From Micromonospora solifontis (lineage in GTDB: Bacteria > Actinomycetota > Actinomycetes > Mycobacteriales > Micromonosporaceae), in the NCBI RefSeq assembly GCF_003725545.1, contig NZ_RJLN01000044.1:1-44389 (forward strand): a DNA stretch of 44,389 nt. Reading direction: 5' to 3'. The translations under genes were made by a program, and so were the position numbers. Of this stretch, positions 1-5,786 are shown in pieces. A model generated the notes under the pieces. It saw nothing but the letters and a program-made list of their open reading frames with translations, was not told the DNA's origin and ran no database searches. Numbering within the stretch: position 1 is the stretch's first letter; each line of letters begins with the position of its first letter.

Positions 1-2
1 GG

Positions 3-194
3 CTGTTCGACGTGGCGTTCCGGGGCGAGCCGGCGCGGACGCCGCGACCGGGCAACGGCGGCGTCGAGGGATCGGGCGGGTTGGGGCTGGCGATCGTGCG
101 CGGGCTGATTGAGGCGCACGGTGGGCGGGTAGACGTACAGAACATCGCCGATGGCTGCCGGTTCGTGGTCCGGCTGCCGGCGGCGGGAACCTGA
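3..194 (+). CDS. Sensor histidine kinase, C-terminal end (partial)
   Basis: Only the last 63 codons are in the window; the gene begins upstream. The fragment starts with LFDVAFRGEPAR, which resembles the F-box of the HATPase_c domain, followed by the G2 box GSGGLGLAIVRGLIEAHGG and the closing strand motif GCRFVVRLP. These are the ATP-binding end of a two-component sensor kinase. The partner response regulator is not visible and would be expected upstream. The family call is secure; the stimulus cannot be inferred. Confidence 0.85.
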   Translation: MFDVAFRGEPARTPRPGNGGVEGSGGLGLAIVRGLIEAHGGRVDVQNIADGCRFVVRLPAAGT

Positions 195-252
195 GGCATC
201 GATCCCGCGTCATATCTATTTCCATACATGTACAAGTTTCTCTGGGACGGTA

Positions 253-447
253 ATGGTCATGCCGAATCAGCCGAATGACCGGTACCAGCAGGACACCGAG
301 CGCAGCTGGCAGGCCGTCGAGGGGGCCGGACGGTTCCCCGCGCAGCCCCGGTACCGGGAGGCCCGCACCGACACCCCGCTCTCCTGGGCCGAGCTGAACG
401 CGCTGCCGGCCGGCGCCGCCGCCCGGCGCGGCCTCAACACCCGCTGA
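253..447 (+). CDS. Small hypothetical protein (64 aa)
   Basis: A short hydrophilic protein beginning MVMPNQPNDRYQQDT and ending AARRGLNTR, with no membrane segment or known motif. Two in-frame ATGs (253 and 259) are candidate starts; a purine-rich GGGACGG lies just upstream of the first. The frame is open further upstream, but the sequence between the kinase stop and 253 is relatively AT-rich and looks intergenic. A terminator-like hairpin begins at its stop codon. Function unknown. Codon use is consistent with coding, but the evidence is modest. Confidence 0.5.
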   Translation: MVMPNQPNDRYQQDTERSWQAVEGAGRFPAQPRYREARTDTPLSWAELNALPAGAAARRGLNTR

Positions 448-477
448 CGCACCAACTCCACCCGTTTCTTGGTGCGT
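447..477 (+). terminator. Hairpin terminator after the small hypothetical gene
   Basis: A 9-bp perfect inverted repeat (ACGCACCAA / TTGGTGCGT) with a 13-nt loop, followed by TTC. It overlaps the stop codon of the 64-aa gene and precedes the VapBC operon, so it may end upstream transcription. It could also be part of the toxin-antitoxin operator. Confidence 0.45.
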
Positions 478-510
478 TTCAGCATCCGGACGTGATGTAT
501 CGTCGGAGGA

Positions 511-765
511 ATGACGCGCATCACCGTGGACGTCAACGACGAGTGGCTCGAGGCCGCCCGCGAAGCGCTGGGCACCGACACCAAGGTGGCCACGATCAAC
601 GCCGCGCTCCACGCCTTCGCCGTGCGCCGTCAGGCCAGAGAGATCGTGGCGGCTTTCGACCAGGTGGAGATGGACTTCGGCCAGTCCGGCGAGGCCTGGC
701 GCTACGGCGGCGGGCGGGACCTGAGCCGGCTGGTCGAGGACGCCCGCGACGCCGAGGCGGCGTGA
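511..765 (+). CDS. VapB-family antitoxin
   Basis: An 84-residue protein starting MTRITVDVNDEWLEAARE, the beta strand plus helix start typical of ribbon-helix-helix VapB antitoxins of the type with the motif TKVATINAALHAFAVRRQ. The acidic C-terminal half (FDQVEMDFGQSGEAW, then DLSRLVEDARDAEAA) would wrap the toxin. GGAGGA lies immediately before the ATG, closer than usual, so translation may be nearly leaderless. The stop codon overlaps the start of the PIN-domain toxin gene (TGATG), which indicates translational coupling. Family knowledge: the RHH dimer binds its own promoter and neutralises VapC. Confidence 0.85.
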   Translation: MTRITVDVNDEWLEAAREALGTDTKVATINAALHAFAVRRQAREIVAAFDQVEMDFGQSGEAWRYGGGRDLSRLVEDARDAEAA

Positions 766-1184
766 TGGCCGGCCAGGTCTACCTGGCCGACACGTCGGTG
801 TACGTGCTCCAGGGCAGGCACGAGCCGGTCCGGCGGCGGTTCGAGACGCTGCTGGCCGAAGGCCGGCTGGCCGCCTGTCAGATGACCTCGCTCGAATACC
901 TGAACAACGCGCCGCACCCGAAGGGTTACGAACTCCTGTGGCAGGCGTTGCACGGGCATCGGTGGATGAACGTGACGACGGCCGCGATGGATCGGGCCCT
1001 GGCCGTCCACCGCACGCTGGCGTCCGACAGTCAGCACCGGCACTTCCGCCTACCTGATCTCATCATCGCGGCCACGGCGGAGCAGCACGGCGCGACGGTG
1101 CTGCACTACGACGCGGACTACGACCGGATCGCCGCGGTCACCGGCCAGCCGGTGGAGTGGGTCGTGCCGAAAGGCAGCCTCTGA
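765..1184 (+). CDS. VapC-family PIN-domain toxin
   Basis: A 139-residue PIN-domain ribonuclease. The sequence shows the conserved acidic residues: D9 in LADTSVYV, Glu in MTSLEYLN, Asp in LPDLIIAATAEQHG, and a final acidic cluster in HYDADYDRIAA. The start is the ATG that overlaps the antitoxin stop codon; the open frame extends further upstream but that part is the shadow of vapB. Family knowledge: VapC toxins cleave tRNA or rRNA in a Mg-dependent manner. The target here is unknown. Confidence 0.87.
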   Translation: MAGQVYLADTSVYVLQGRHEPVRRRFETLLAEGRLAACQMTSLEYLNNAPHPKGYELLWQALHGHRWMNVTTAAMDRALAVHRTLASDSQHRHFRLPDLIIAATAEQHGATVLHYDADYDRIAAVTGQPVEWVVPKGSL

Positions 1185-1304
1185 CCCTGCCCGGCTCGGA
1201 CGAAGGCGACGACACACCCGGGCCGCTCCACGCCGGGCTTCGCACACCTGTCGGGTAGCGTCTTCTGGTCCGGGAAGCCGCCAACGACAGGAGAAGCTCC
1301 GCGC

Positions 1305-1823
1305 ATGGGCAAGAAGACGATCCACGTCTCCGACTTCAGCGGCCAGGTGCTGCGCCCCGACGACGAGGTGGTCAAGGTCGTCGTGCTGGAGCACCCCGAC
1401 CTGGTCGCCGGGCCCGTGCAGCTGGACGCCACCCCGGTCGAGGTGGAGAACATCGACGACGCGGCGCTGGACGTGGCCGTGGTGGAGATCCATGACAAGC
1501 ACGGCGGCGGCGAACCGCGCCGCGTGGTGCTCACCGCGAGCGAGTTCGACGCGATGGCCACCGACGTGCCGATGGCGCAACTGCTGCGCACCGCCGAGCG
1601 GGTGAAGCCGCCGAAGGCGCGGCGCGCCGCCGAGAAGGTCGACTACGGCACCATCGAGCACGCCGGCAAGCCGCACCGGGGCAAGGTCACCGACGAGGAG
1701 GCCCGGCTGGTCCGCGAGCACCTCGACGAGGTCAACAAGCGGCTCGCCGACGCGGGCCTCCGCCAGGTCGACCCGGCCGACCCGGAGCACGCCGCCCGGT
1801 ACGGCTTCCCCACCGTCGGCTGA
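1305..1823 (+). CDS. Conserved hypothetical protein (172 aa)
   Basis: A soluble, charged protein starting MGKKTIHVSDFSGQVL. The N-terminal third is strand-rich (VVKVVVLEHPDLVAGPVQLDA), and the C-terminal third is basic and helical (EEARLVREHLDEVNKRLADAG) and ends RYGFPTVG. The layout, a small strand-rich N-terminus followed by a basic region, is loosely like Lsr2-type proteins, but the Lsr2 signature is not present, so I do not assign it. ACAGGAGAAG lies about 12 nt before the ATG. It is convergent with the Clp-N gene and separated from it by a hairpin. Confidence 0.7.
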   Translation: MGKKTIHVSDFSGQVLRPDDEVVKVVVLEHPDLVAGPVQLDATPVEVENIDDAALDVAVVEIHDKHGGGEPRRVVLTASEFDAMATDVPMAQLLRTAERVKPPKARRAAEKVDYGTIEHAGKPHRGKVTDEEARLVREHLDEVNKRLADAGLRQVDPADPEHAARYGFPTVG

Positions 1824-1840
1824 CCCGCCCGTCCGGCCTC

Positions 1841-1866
1841 GGGCACGCGCCTCGCGGCGCGTGCCC
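1841..1866. terminator. Bidirectional hairpin between convergent genes
   Basis: A 10-bp perfect stem, GGGCACGCGC / GCGCGTGCCC, with a 6-nt loop. It lies between the stop codons of the convergent genes at 1305-1823 and 1878-2609. There is no T-tract, which is usual for high-GC actinomycete terminators. Confidence 0.7.
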
Positions 1867-1877
1867 GGCCGGTCGGT

Positions 1878-2609
1878 TCAGGCCAGCTTCCGGGCGATCT
1901 CGGCGAGCGCGGCGGCGGTGGCGCTCTCCGTCGCCTCCTTGTCCAGCCCGAGCCCGGTGAGCACGCCGTCGCCCCCCTCCTCCTCGAGCAGGGCGAGCAG
2001 GATGTGCTCGGTGCCGATGTAGTTGTGGCCCAGGCGCAGCGCCTCCCGGAAGGTCAGCTCCAGCACCTTCTTGCCCCGCGCGTCGTACGGAATCAGGTCC
2101 GGAACCTGCTCGGCCCGCGCCGGCAGGGTCGCGGCGACCGCCTCCCGGAACCGTTCCAGCGACACGCCCCGGGCCTCGATCAGCCTGGGGGCGAGCGCGT
2201 CCGGATCGACCAGCAGCCCCAGCGCCAGATGCCCGGGGCCGATCTCGGCGTTGCCGGCCGCCCGCGCCTCCTCCTGCGAGGTCACCACCACGTTGCGGGC
2301 CCGGGGCGTGAACCGGCCGAAGCCGGCGTTCGGGTCCAGCGCGGCGGCCGTCTCCGCCTTCGCGGCGGAGCGCTTCTGGGCCGCCTGCTTGCTCACGCCC
2401 ATGCTGCGGCCGATCTCCGTCCAGGAGGCGCCGGAGCGGCGCGCCTGGTCCACGAAGTGGCCGATCAGGTGGTCCGCCACGTCGCCGAGGTGGTCGGCGA
2501 CCAGTACGGCATCGGCGAGCTGGTCGAGCGCGTCGGTGTGCGCCTTCTTGATGCCGTCGATCAGGTCGTCGAGGCGTACGGGGTGGGTCATCTTCACGGG
2601 ATCCGTCAT
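1878..2609 (-). CDS. HTH plus Clp-N repeat domain protein
   Basis: A 243-residue protein. Residues about 10-95 form a helical region with the helix-turn-helix-like segment GASWTEIGRSMGVSKQAAQKR. Two Clp-N repeats follow: FTPRARNVVVTSQEEARAAG...IGPGHLALGLL and FREALRLGHNYIGTEHILLALLEEEGG. There is no AAA+ domain, so this is not ClpC itself. It is a family common in actinomycetes, possibly a regulator that uses the Clp-N fold to sense clients. The start at 2609 is set by a promoter whose -10 box ends 7 nt upstream (leaderless start); Met-7 at 2591 is an alternative. The palindrome overlapping the start suggests autoregulation. Confidence 0.85.
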   Translation of the reverse strand: MTDPVKMTHPVRLDDLIDGIKKAHTDALDQLADAVLVADHLGDVADHLIGHFVDQARRSGASWTEIGRSMGVSKQAAQKRSAAKAETAAALDPNAGFGRFTPRARNVVVTSQEEARAAGNAEIGPGHLALGLLVDPDALAPRLIEARGVSLERFREAVAATLPARAEQVPDLIPYDARGKKVLELTFREALRLGHNYIGTEHILLALLEEEGGDGVLTGLGLDKEATESATAAALAEIARKLA

Positions 2610-2615
2610 GCGTCA

Positions 2616-2644
2616 ACCATAGGTTGACGACACGTAGTCGTCAA
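2616..2644 (-). promoter_or_regulatory. Promoter of the Clp-N gene
   Basis: On the minus strand TTGACG (2644-2639) and TATGGT (2621-2616) are separated by exactly 17 nt. The expected transcription start falls on or next to the ATG at 2609, predicting a leaderless mRNA. The boxes are embedded in the GTCAACC/GGTTGAC dyads, so a protein bound there would block RNA polymerase. Confidence 0.7.
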
Positions 2645-2652
2645 CCTATGGT
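2624..2652 (+). promoter_or_regulatory. Mirror-image divergent promoter
   Basis: The same TTGACG-17-TATGGT promoter is present on the plus strand because the region is palindromic. It would start a transcript near 2659. No convincing protein follows; the transcript meets the strong hairpin at 2670-2715, so the product may be a short RNA of about 60 nt. Confidence 0.55.
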
Positions 2653-2669
2653 TGACGCATGACGGATCG

Positions 2670-2715
2670 GCGAGGCTGCCGCCCCGACCGCAGCGGGCCG
2701 GGGCGGCAGCCTCGC
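2670..2715. terminator. Strong hairpin right of the palindrome
   Basis: A perfect 17-bp stem (GCGAGGCTGCCGCCCCG and its complement) with a 12-nt loop. It can end minus-strand transcription from the DUF3592 and RHS remnants, and it would also terminate any plus-strand transcript from the divergent promoter. Confidence 0.75.
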
Positions 2716-2717
2716 GG

Positions 2718-2965
2718 TCACTCCCGCCGGTGGCCTCTCCTGAGCAGGGCCAGCGAGATCAGGATGGTCACGATCCCGAGACCCTCCAGCAGCACCGGCG
2801 CTTGCAGCAGCAGATCCTCAGTCGCGTACCCGTCCGGAGTGGCAGCCCGGGCCGGGTCCGCTCGGTCGACCCGCACCGCGAGCACGTCCCCGGTCCGGAA
2901 CTCGCCGTCGTCAAGTTCGCTGGAGAACCGCTCCCGGTGCCGCACCCCGTCGAACTCGACAGGAC
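2718..2965 (-). pseudogene. C-terminal fragment of a DUF3592-like membrane protein
   Basis: The minus-strand frame reads GPVEFDGVRHRERFSSE, then FRTGDVLAVRVDRADPARA, then a hydrophobic segment LLEGLGIVTILISLALLRRG and a basic end. The VEF...GD.V.VRVD..DPARA pattern followed by a last transmembrane helix matches the C-terminal half of DUF3592-type proteins. The N-terminal half is missing; upstream sequence is the RHS remnant in another frame. The intact gene appears to have been truncated by the recombination that brought in the RHS piece. The exact junction is an estimate. Confidence 0.6.
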
Positions 2966-3994
2966 CGCGTTGTCGGTCTCCCAGCACAGGTCGCCGGTCT
3001 TCGTGGTGTTGTTGGCCGAGCCGCCCATGTCCTCGGCGCAGACCTGGTAGCGCCGCTCGATGTAGCCGCCCGGCGAGGCCTCGAAACCCTCACCAACCCA
3101 GGAGGGCTGGTTGTTGGAGGCGGCGTGCCGACCGTCGACCGTCTGCGACGAGTAGTTCAGGGCGAACTGGGGCGCCGGCCCACCGGGTGCCGGTGGAACC
3201 CGCAACGGGTAGGACCAGATGAACGCACCCGAGTTGCCCCCCGCCGACCAGGTGGAGGACGGCTGGAGCGACGTCGCCGCGTACGTCCCGGCCGGCCCGG
3301 ACGGGGCGGCCGAGACCGCGACGAGGCTGCCGGCGGCGGTCGCGGACACGGTCCACTCCGCCAGGTTGTTGCGGGACGGCAGGGGCGTCCCGGTGCACTC
3401 CCTGGCCGTCGGGTGGTCAACGCGCACTCGGGCAGAGAGACCAGCCGCAGCCGGCTCGCCCAGTCCGCCCCGTAGGCTCCGGCGAACGACCGGTAGTCGA
3501 CCGTGACGCCGGCCTGGCCGGCCGCCGTCACTCCGTCCGCCCGGCCGATCCGCAACAGGACACTGCGTACCCCCGCGTGCGCGGTCGTCGTGCGGTCGAG
3601 GACCTCCACCCGCACCCGTTGGGCCGTGGCGCCCCGGCGGTCCGCCCGCGCGGGCTGGCCGACCCTCACCGGGAGGGCACCGACGCGCCGCAGGTTGCCG
3701 CTGGCGGCCAGGTCGACGGTAGCCGCACCGCGGTTGGCCGGTCGGGAGCCGGCGCCGAGGCGGCCGGCACGGCGCGCTGTGGGTTTGCCGCCGGCTTCGC
3801 CCGGACCGTCTCCACTGGCACCTGCTTGACCGGGACGGGACGCGGCGGGGAGAAGCCCTCGGCCTCGGGCCGGGCGGACGCGGGCACCTGCGCCGTGGCG
3901 CGCCGAGGGCTACCGCCGTCACGGCGGCGACGAGCAGCCGCAGGGTGCGTCGCCGTGGAGATCCACGTAGGAGAACGGGAACGGAGGGTGTCAC
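2966..3994 (-). pseudogene. Frameshifted N-terminal remnant of an RHS protein
   Basis: A paralogue of the first ~350 residues of the intact RHS gene at 5787-12131. It keeps a good start (GGAGGT before GTG at 3994) and a signal-peptide-like N-terminus (TLRLLVAAVTAVALGA). Homology then jumps between frames: near 3905 into SARPEAEGFSPPRPVPVK, near 3690 into VRVEVLDRTTTAHAGVRSVL and YRSFAGAYGADWASRLRLVS, and near 3420 back into TSLQPSSTWSAGGNSGAF. It ends abruptly at CWETDNAVL, where the DUF3592 fragment begins. The intact copy reads VEVLDRAATARAGV, YGSFATAYGADWSSRLRLVS and CWETDNATL at matching places. At least three frameshifts plus truncation make it non-functional. Confidence 0.88.
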
Positions 3995-4198
3995 TGGTTA
4001 CCTCCAAGGTCTTGAGGGGGCAGTGCGGTCAGGGCGACCGGTCCGGATGAGCCGATCGCAAGGAAGGGCGGGCCTGCTCCTCGCACCGGCAGCCGTCATC
4101 GGAATGGGACTGCCGGGTGACGCCGGAGAGAGGACCATGGCTCAGCGGATGACTGGAGCAGCCTCCCGGGCATCTCCCCAGGGCACTTGTGCGAAGGG

Positions 4199-4411
4199 TC
4201 AGGAGATGAGCACGCGGATCGGCAGCCTGGCGCCGGCGCGAAAACTGGTTCGCCGGCTTGTGGGCACGCCTGCGGCACCCGTCCCCGGTGGCCTCGACGT
4301 CGCCGCTGATGGCGCCGCCGCCGATGGAATCCCGGCAGCAGAGGCTGCCGACCACAAATGGCCGAGCAATGGAAAGACCTGCGTTCGTGCAGGCAAGGGC
4401 TTAGCAACCAC
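4199..4411 (-). pseudogene. Remnant or short derivative of a secreted-protein 5' end
   Basis: A 70-codon frame starting MVAKPLPARTQ, aligning with MAAWPLPARVSR at the start of the large secreted protein at 12227-18787. The two start codons and about 60 nt of upstream promoter region also align, including 20 identical bases (4408-4427 versus 18784-18803). After about 12 codons similarity is lost, leaving an Ala/Pro/Ser-rich tail. I read it as what is left of a paralogous gene. A functional small exported peptide cannot be excluded. Confidence 0.55.
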
Positions 4412-4448
4412 CAGCGACCCCCGTGATATCACCGACGTGGTGCGCCAG

Positions 4449-4478
4449 ACATTAGAGATGGAGATGCATCCATGTGAA
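4449..4478 (-). promoter_or_regulatory. Promoter shared with the large secreted gene (copy 1)
   Basis: On the minus strand TTCACA (4478-4473), 18 nt, TAATGT (4454-4449), 38 nt upstream of the GTG at 4411. The second copy lies at 18824-18853 with the same spacing. Conservation between the two copies is the main support. Confidence 0.5.
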
Positions 4479-4843
4479 GGGGGGATCACAGGCTGCAACC
4501 ACAAAAGGGACAACGAGGAGGACGCATGGGCGGCGGAGGTCACCATGGGTCGATCCACACGGAGCCTGCGGTCGGGTCGCACTCGCCGACTTCCGTGCGG
4601 CGGTCCGGCCGGCCGTCGGGTGGGCCTTGGCCCGGCTCACCGGCGCCGGTTCGGGCGCGGGCGGACAGCGCCCCACCGCCGGCCGCTGACGACGGGCCGA
4701 AGAGCAGGCTTGCCACCAGTCCGGCCACCCTGGCCCCCGACCACGAGCCAGCGGCAGGGGCAGCTCTCCGACTGGAGCCTTCAGCGAAACGGGTTCGATG
4801 CTAGATTCACCGGTCACCCGACCCTGTCCAGAGGAGTGAGGGC
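4479..4843. other. Intergenic region without a recognisable gene
   Basis: About 365 nt between the remnant promoter and the Imm10-like gene. No frame on either strand shows recognisable protein features. The last ~70 nt (TTCAGC near 4779, then TAGATT near 4801, and a GAGGAG ribosome binding site at 4831) probably hold the promoter of the immunity gene. Confidence 0.5.
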
Positions 4844-5263
4844 GTGCAGCTGGTTCCGAGCGGGTCCGTGCCATCCACCTTGCGCGACGTGGGCGACGAC
4901 GACAGCGAGGGCTATGTGCTCGGAGTTCGCGAGAGCACCGAACCCGGGTCGTGGTCCCTGCTGTTCATGGAGTGCGGCGACGACCTGGACGATCAGGAGA
5001 TCGACCTGGGGTGGGACACGTACTGCCTGGTCGTCGACCCTGGTCAGGCGACGTACTACGGGGGCGTGCTCGCATGCCGGGTGACCGATAGGCACCTGTA
5101 TCTGAGGTTGACCTCGGACGCCGCCGAGACACTGGGTCTGCCCACCGAGCTCACCTTTGCCCTGGAACTGCCGAGCGACCGGATTTCCCTGCTCAAGCGG
5201 GGCCTGACCCGGGTGTTCACCTCAGGTCGCGCCAATGCCCAACCGGGCACCCTGGCGGTATAG
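4844..5263 (+). CDS. Imm10-like immunity protein
   Basis: A 139-residue soluble protein. The GTG start is preceded by GAGGAG at 7 nt. The central pattern WDTYCLVVDPGQATYYGGV, then LYLRLTSDAAETLGL, then ELPSDRISLLKRGLTRVF fits the Imm10 family of polymorphic-toxin immunity proteins as I remember it. It is on the opposite strand to both the RHS remnant and the intact RHS toxin, with no matching toxin next to it. It may be an orphan immunity gene kept after loss of its toxin cassette, protecting against kin carrying that toxin. The family call rests on pattern recall, not a search. Confidence 0.65.
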   Translation: MQLVPSGSVPSTLRDVGDDDSEGYVLGVRESTEPGSWSLLFMECGDDLDDQEIDLGWDTYCLVVDPGQATYYGGVLACRVTDRHLYLRLTSDAAETLGLPTELTFALELPSDRISLLKRGLTRVFTSGRANAQPGTLAV

Positions 5264-5297
5264 CTCGCATGCCTCGGCGGCGTGGCGGAACTGGCCG

Positions 5298-5756
5298 CTA
5301 CAGGAGGTAGGCGGCGGCCCGGAGGAAGGCCGCGAGGGTCGCGGGATCGGCGACGACCCGCACCTCGTGGATGAGCGCTTCCTCACCCGGCCCGTCCAAC
5401 CGCAATTTGAACGAGTCGGTCCGCTCGCCGATGAAGGAGGACAGGACCGCGCCGATCCGGTCAGAATCCGCAACGCCGTCCACCCTGACCCCCACCCCGG
5501 CGTCCACCGTGATGGTCTGGATACCGGAAGCGGATAACCGCTTCTCCAGATCGGAGTTGATCCCCGGATCGCCCCCGACGAACTCGATCGCCACCTCGGC
5601 CACTTCTGCACCATCCTCCGACAGGTCCACCAGGAACCGGGCTCGCGTCCCACCCTTAATGGCAGCTGCGGCCGCAGTCGGGCGACAGCGTAGTACAGCA
5701 GCCTCCGGACGGACGCCTTGAAGACGGCCGGTGGGTGCCCACCCCCGTGTGGGCAC
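5298..5756 (-). CDS. Candidate immunity protein for the RHS deaminase toxin
   Basis: Up to 152 residues, acidic, no signal peptide. The core is RARFLVDLSEDGAEVAEVAIEFVGGDPGINSDLEKRL, given in part, followed by ITVDAGVGVRVDGVADSDRIGAVLSSFIGE and an end of FLRAAAYLL. It lies directly downstream of the toxin on the same strand, the standard place for a cognate immunity gene. The start is uncertain: GTG at 5756 lies inside a hairpin, no good ribosome binding site is visible, and a shorter form starting at the GTG before DLSEDGAE is possible. I do not recognise the family; immunity is inferred from position. Confidence 0.6.
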   Translation of the reverse strand: MPTRGWAPTGRLQGVRPEAAVLRCRPTAAAAAIKGGTRARFLVDLSEDGAEVAEVAIEFVGGDPGINSDLEKRLSASGIQTITVDAGVGVRVDGVADSDRIGAVLSSFIGERTDSFKLRLDGPGEEALIHEVRVVADPATLAAFLRAAAYLL

Positions 5757-5760
5757 CCAC
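5731..5760. terminator. Hairpin between RHS toxin and candidate immunity gene
   Basis: A perfect 12-bp stem (GTGGGTGCCCAC / GTGGGCACCCAC) with a 6-nt loop, 27 nt after the toxin stop. It may terminate or attenuate read-through from the very long toxin transcript into the immunity gene. Confidence 0.6.
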
Positions 5761-5786
5761 GTCGGCCAGGCGTCAGCCTGCCCCGG

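Larger units (their letters stand above)
2600..2668. repeat. 69-nt near-perfect palindrome over the Clp-N gene promoter
   Basis: The arms at 2600-2631 and 2637-2668 are perfect 32-bp inverted copies around ACGTA. Each arm contains its own dyad, GTCAACC-NNN-GGTTGAC, centred near 2620 and 2648. The left arm contains the start codon of the minus-strand Clp-N gene, and the right arm contains a mirror copy of that start (ATGACGGATC at 2659). The structure may be a pair of operator sites, an inverted duplication of the promoter, or both. Confidence 0.9.

Noticed and set aside
1305..1823. Lsr2-like nucleoid protein
   Set aside because: Only the first residues and general layout are similar; the Lsr2 DNA-binding RGR motif is absent.
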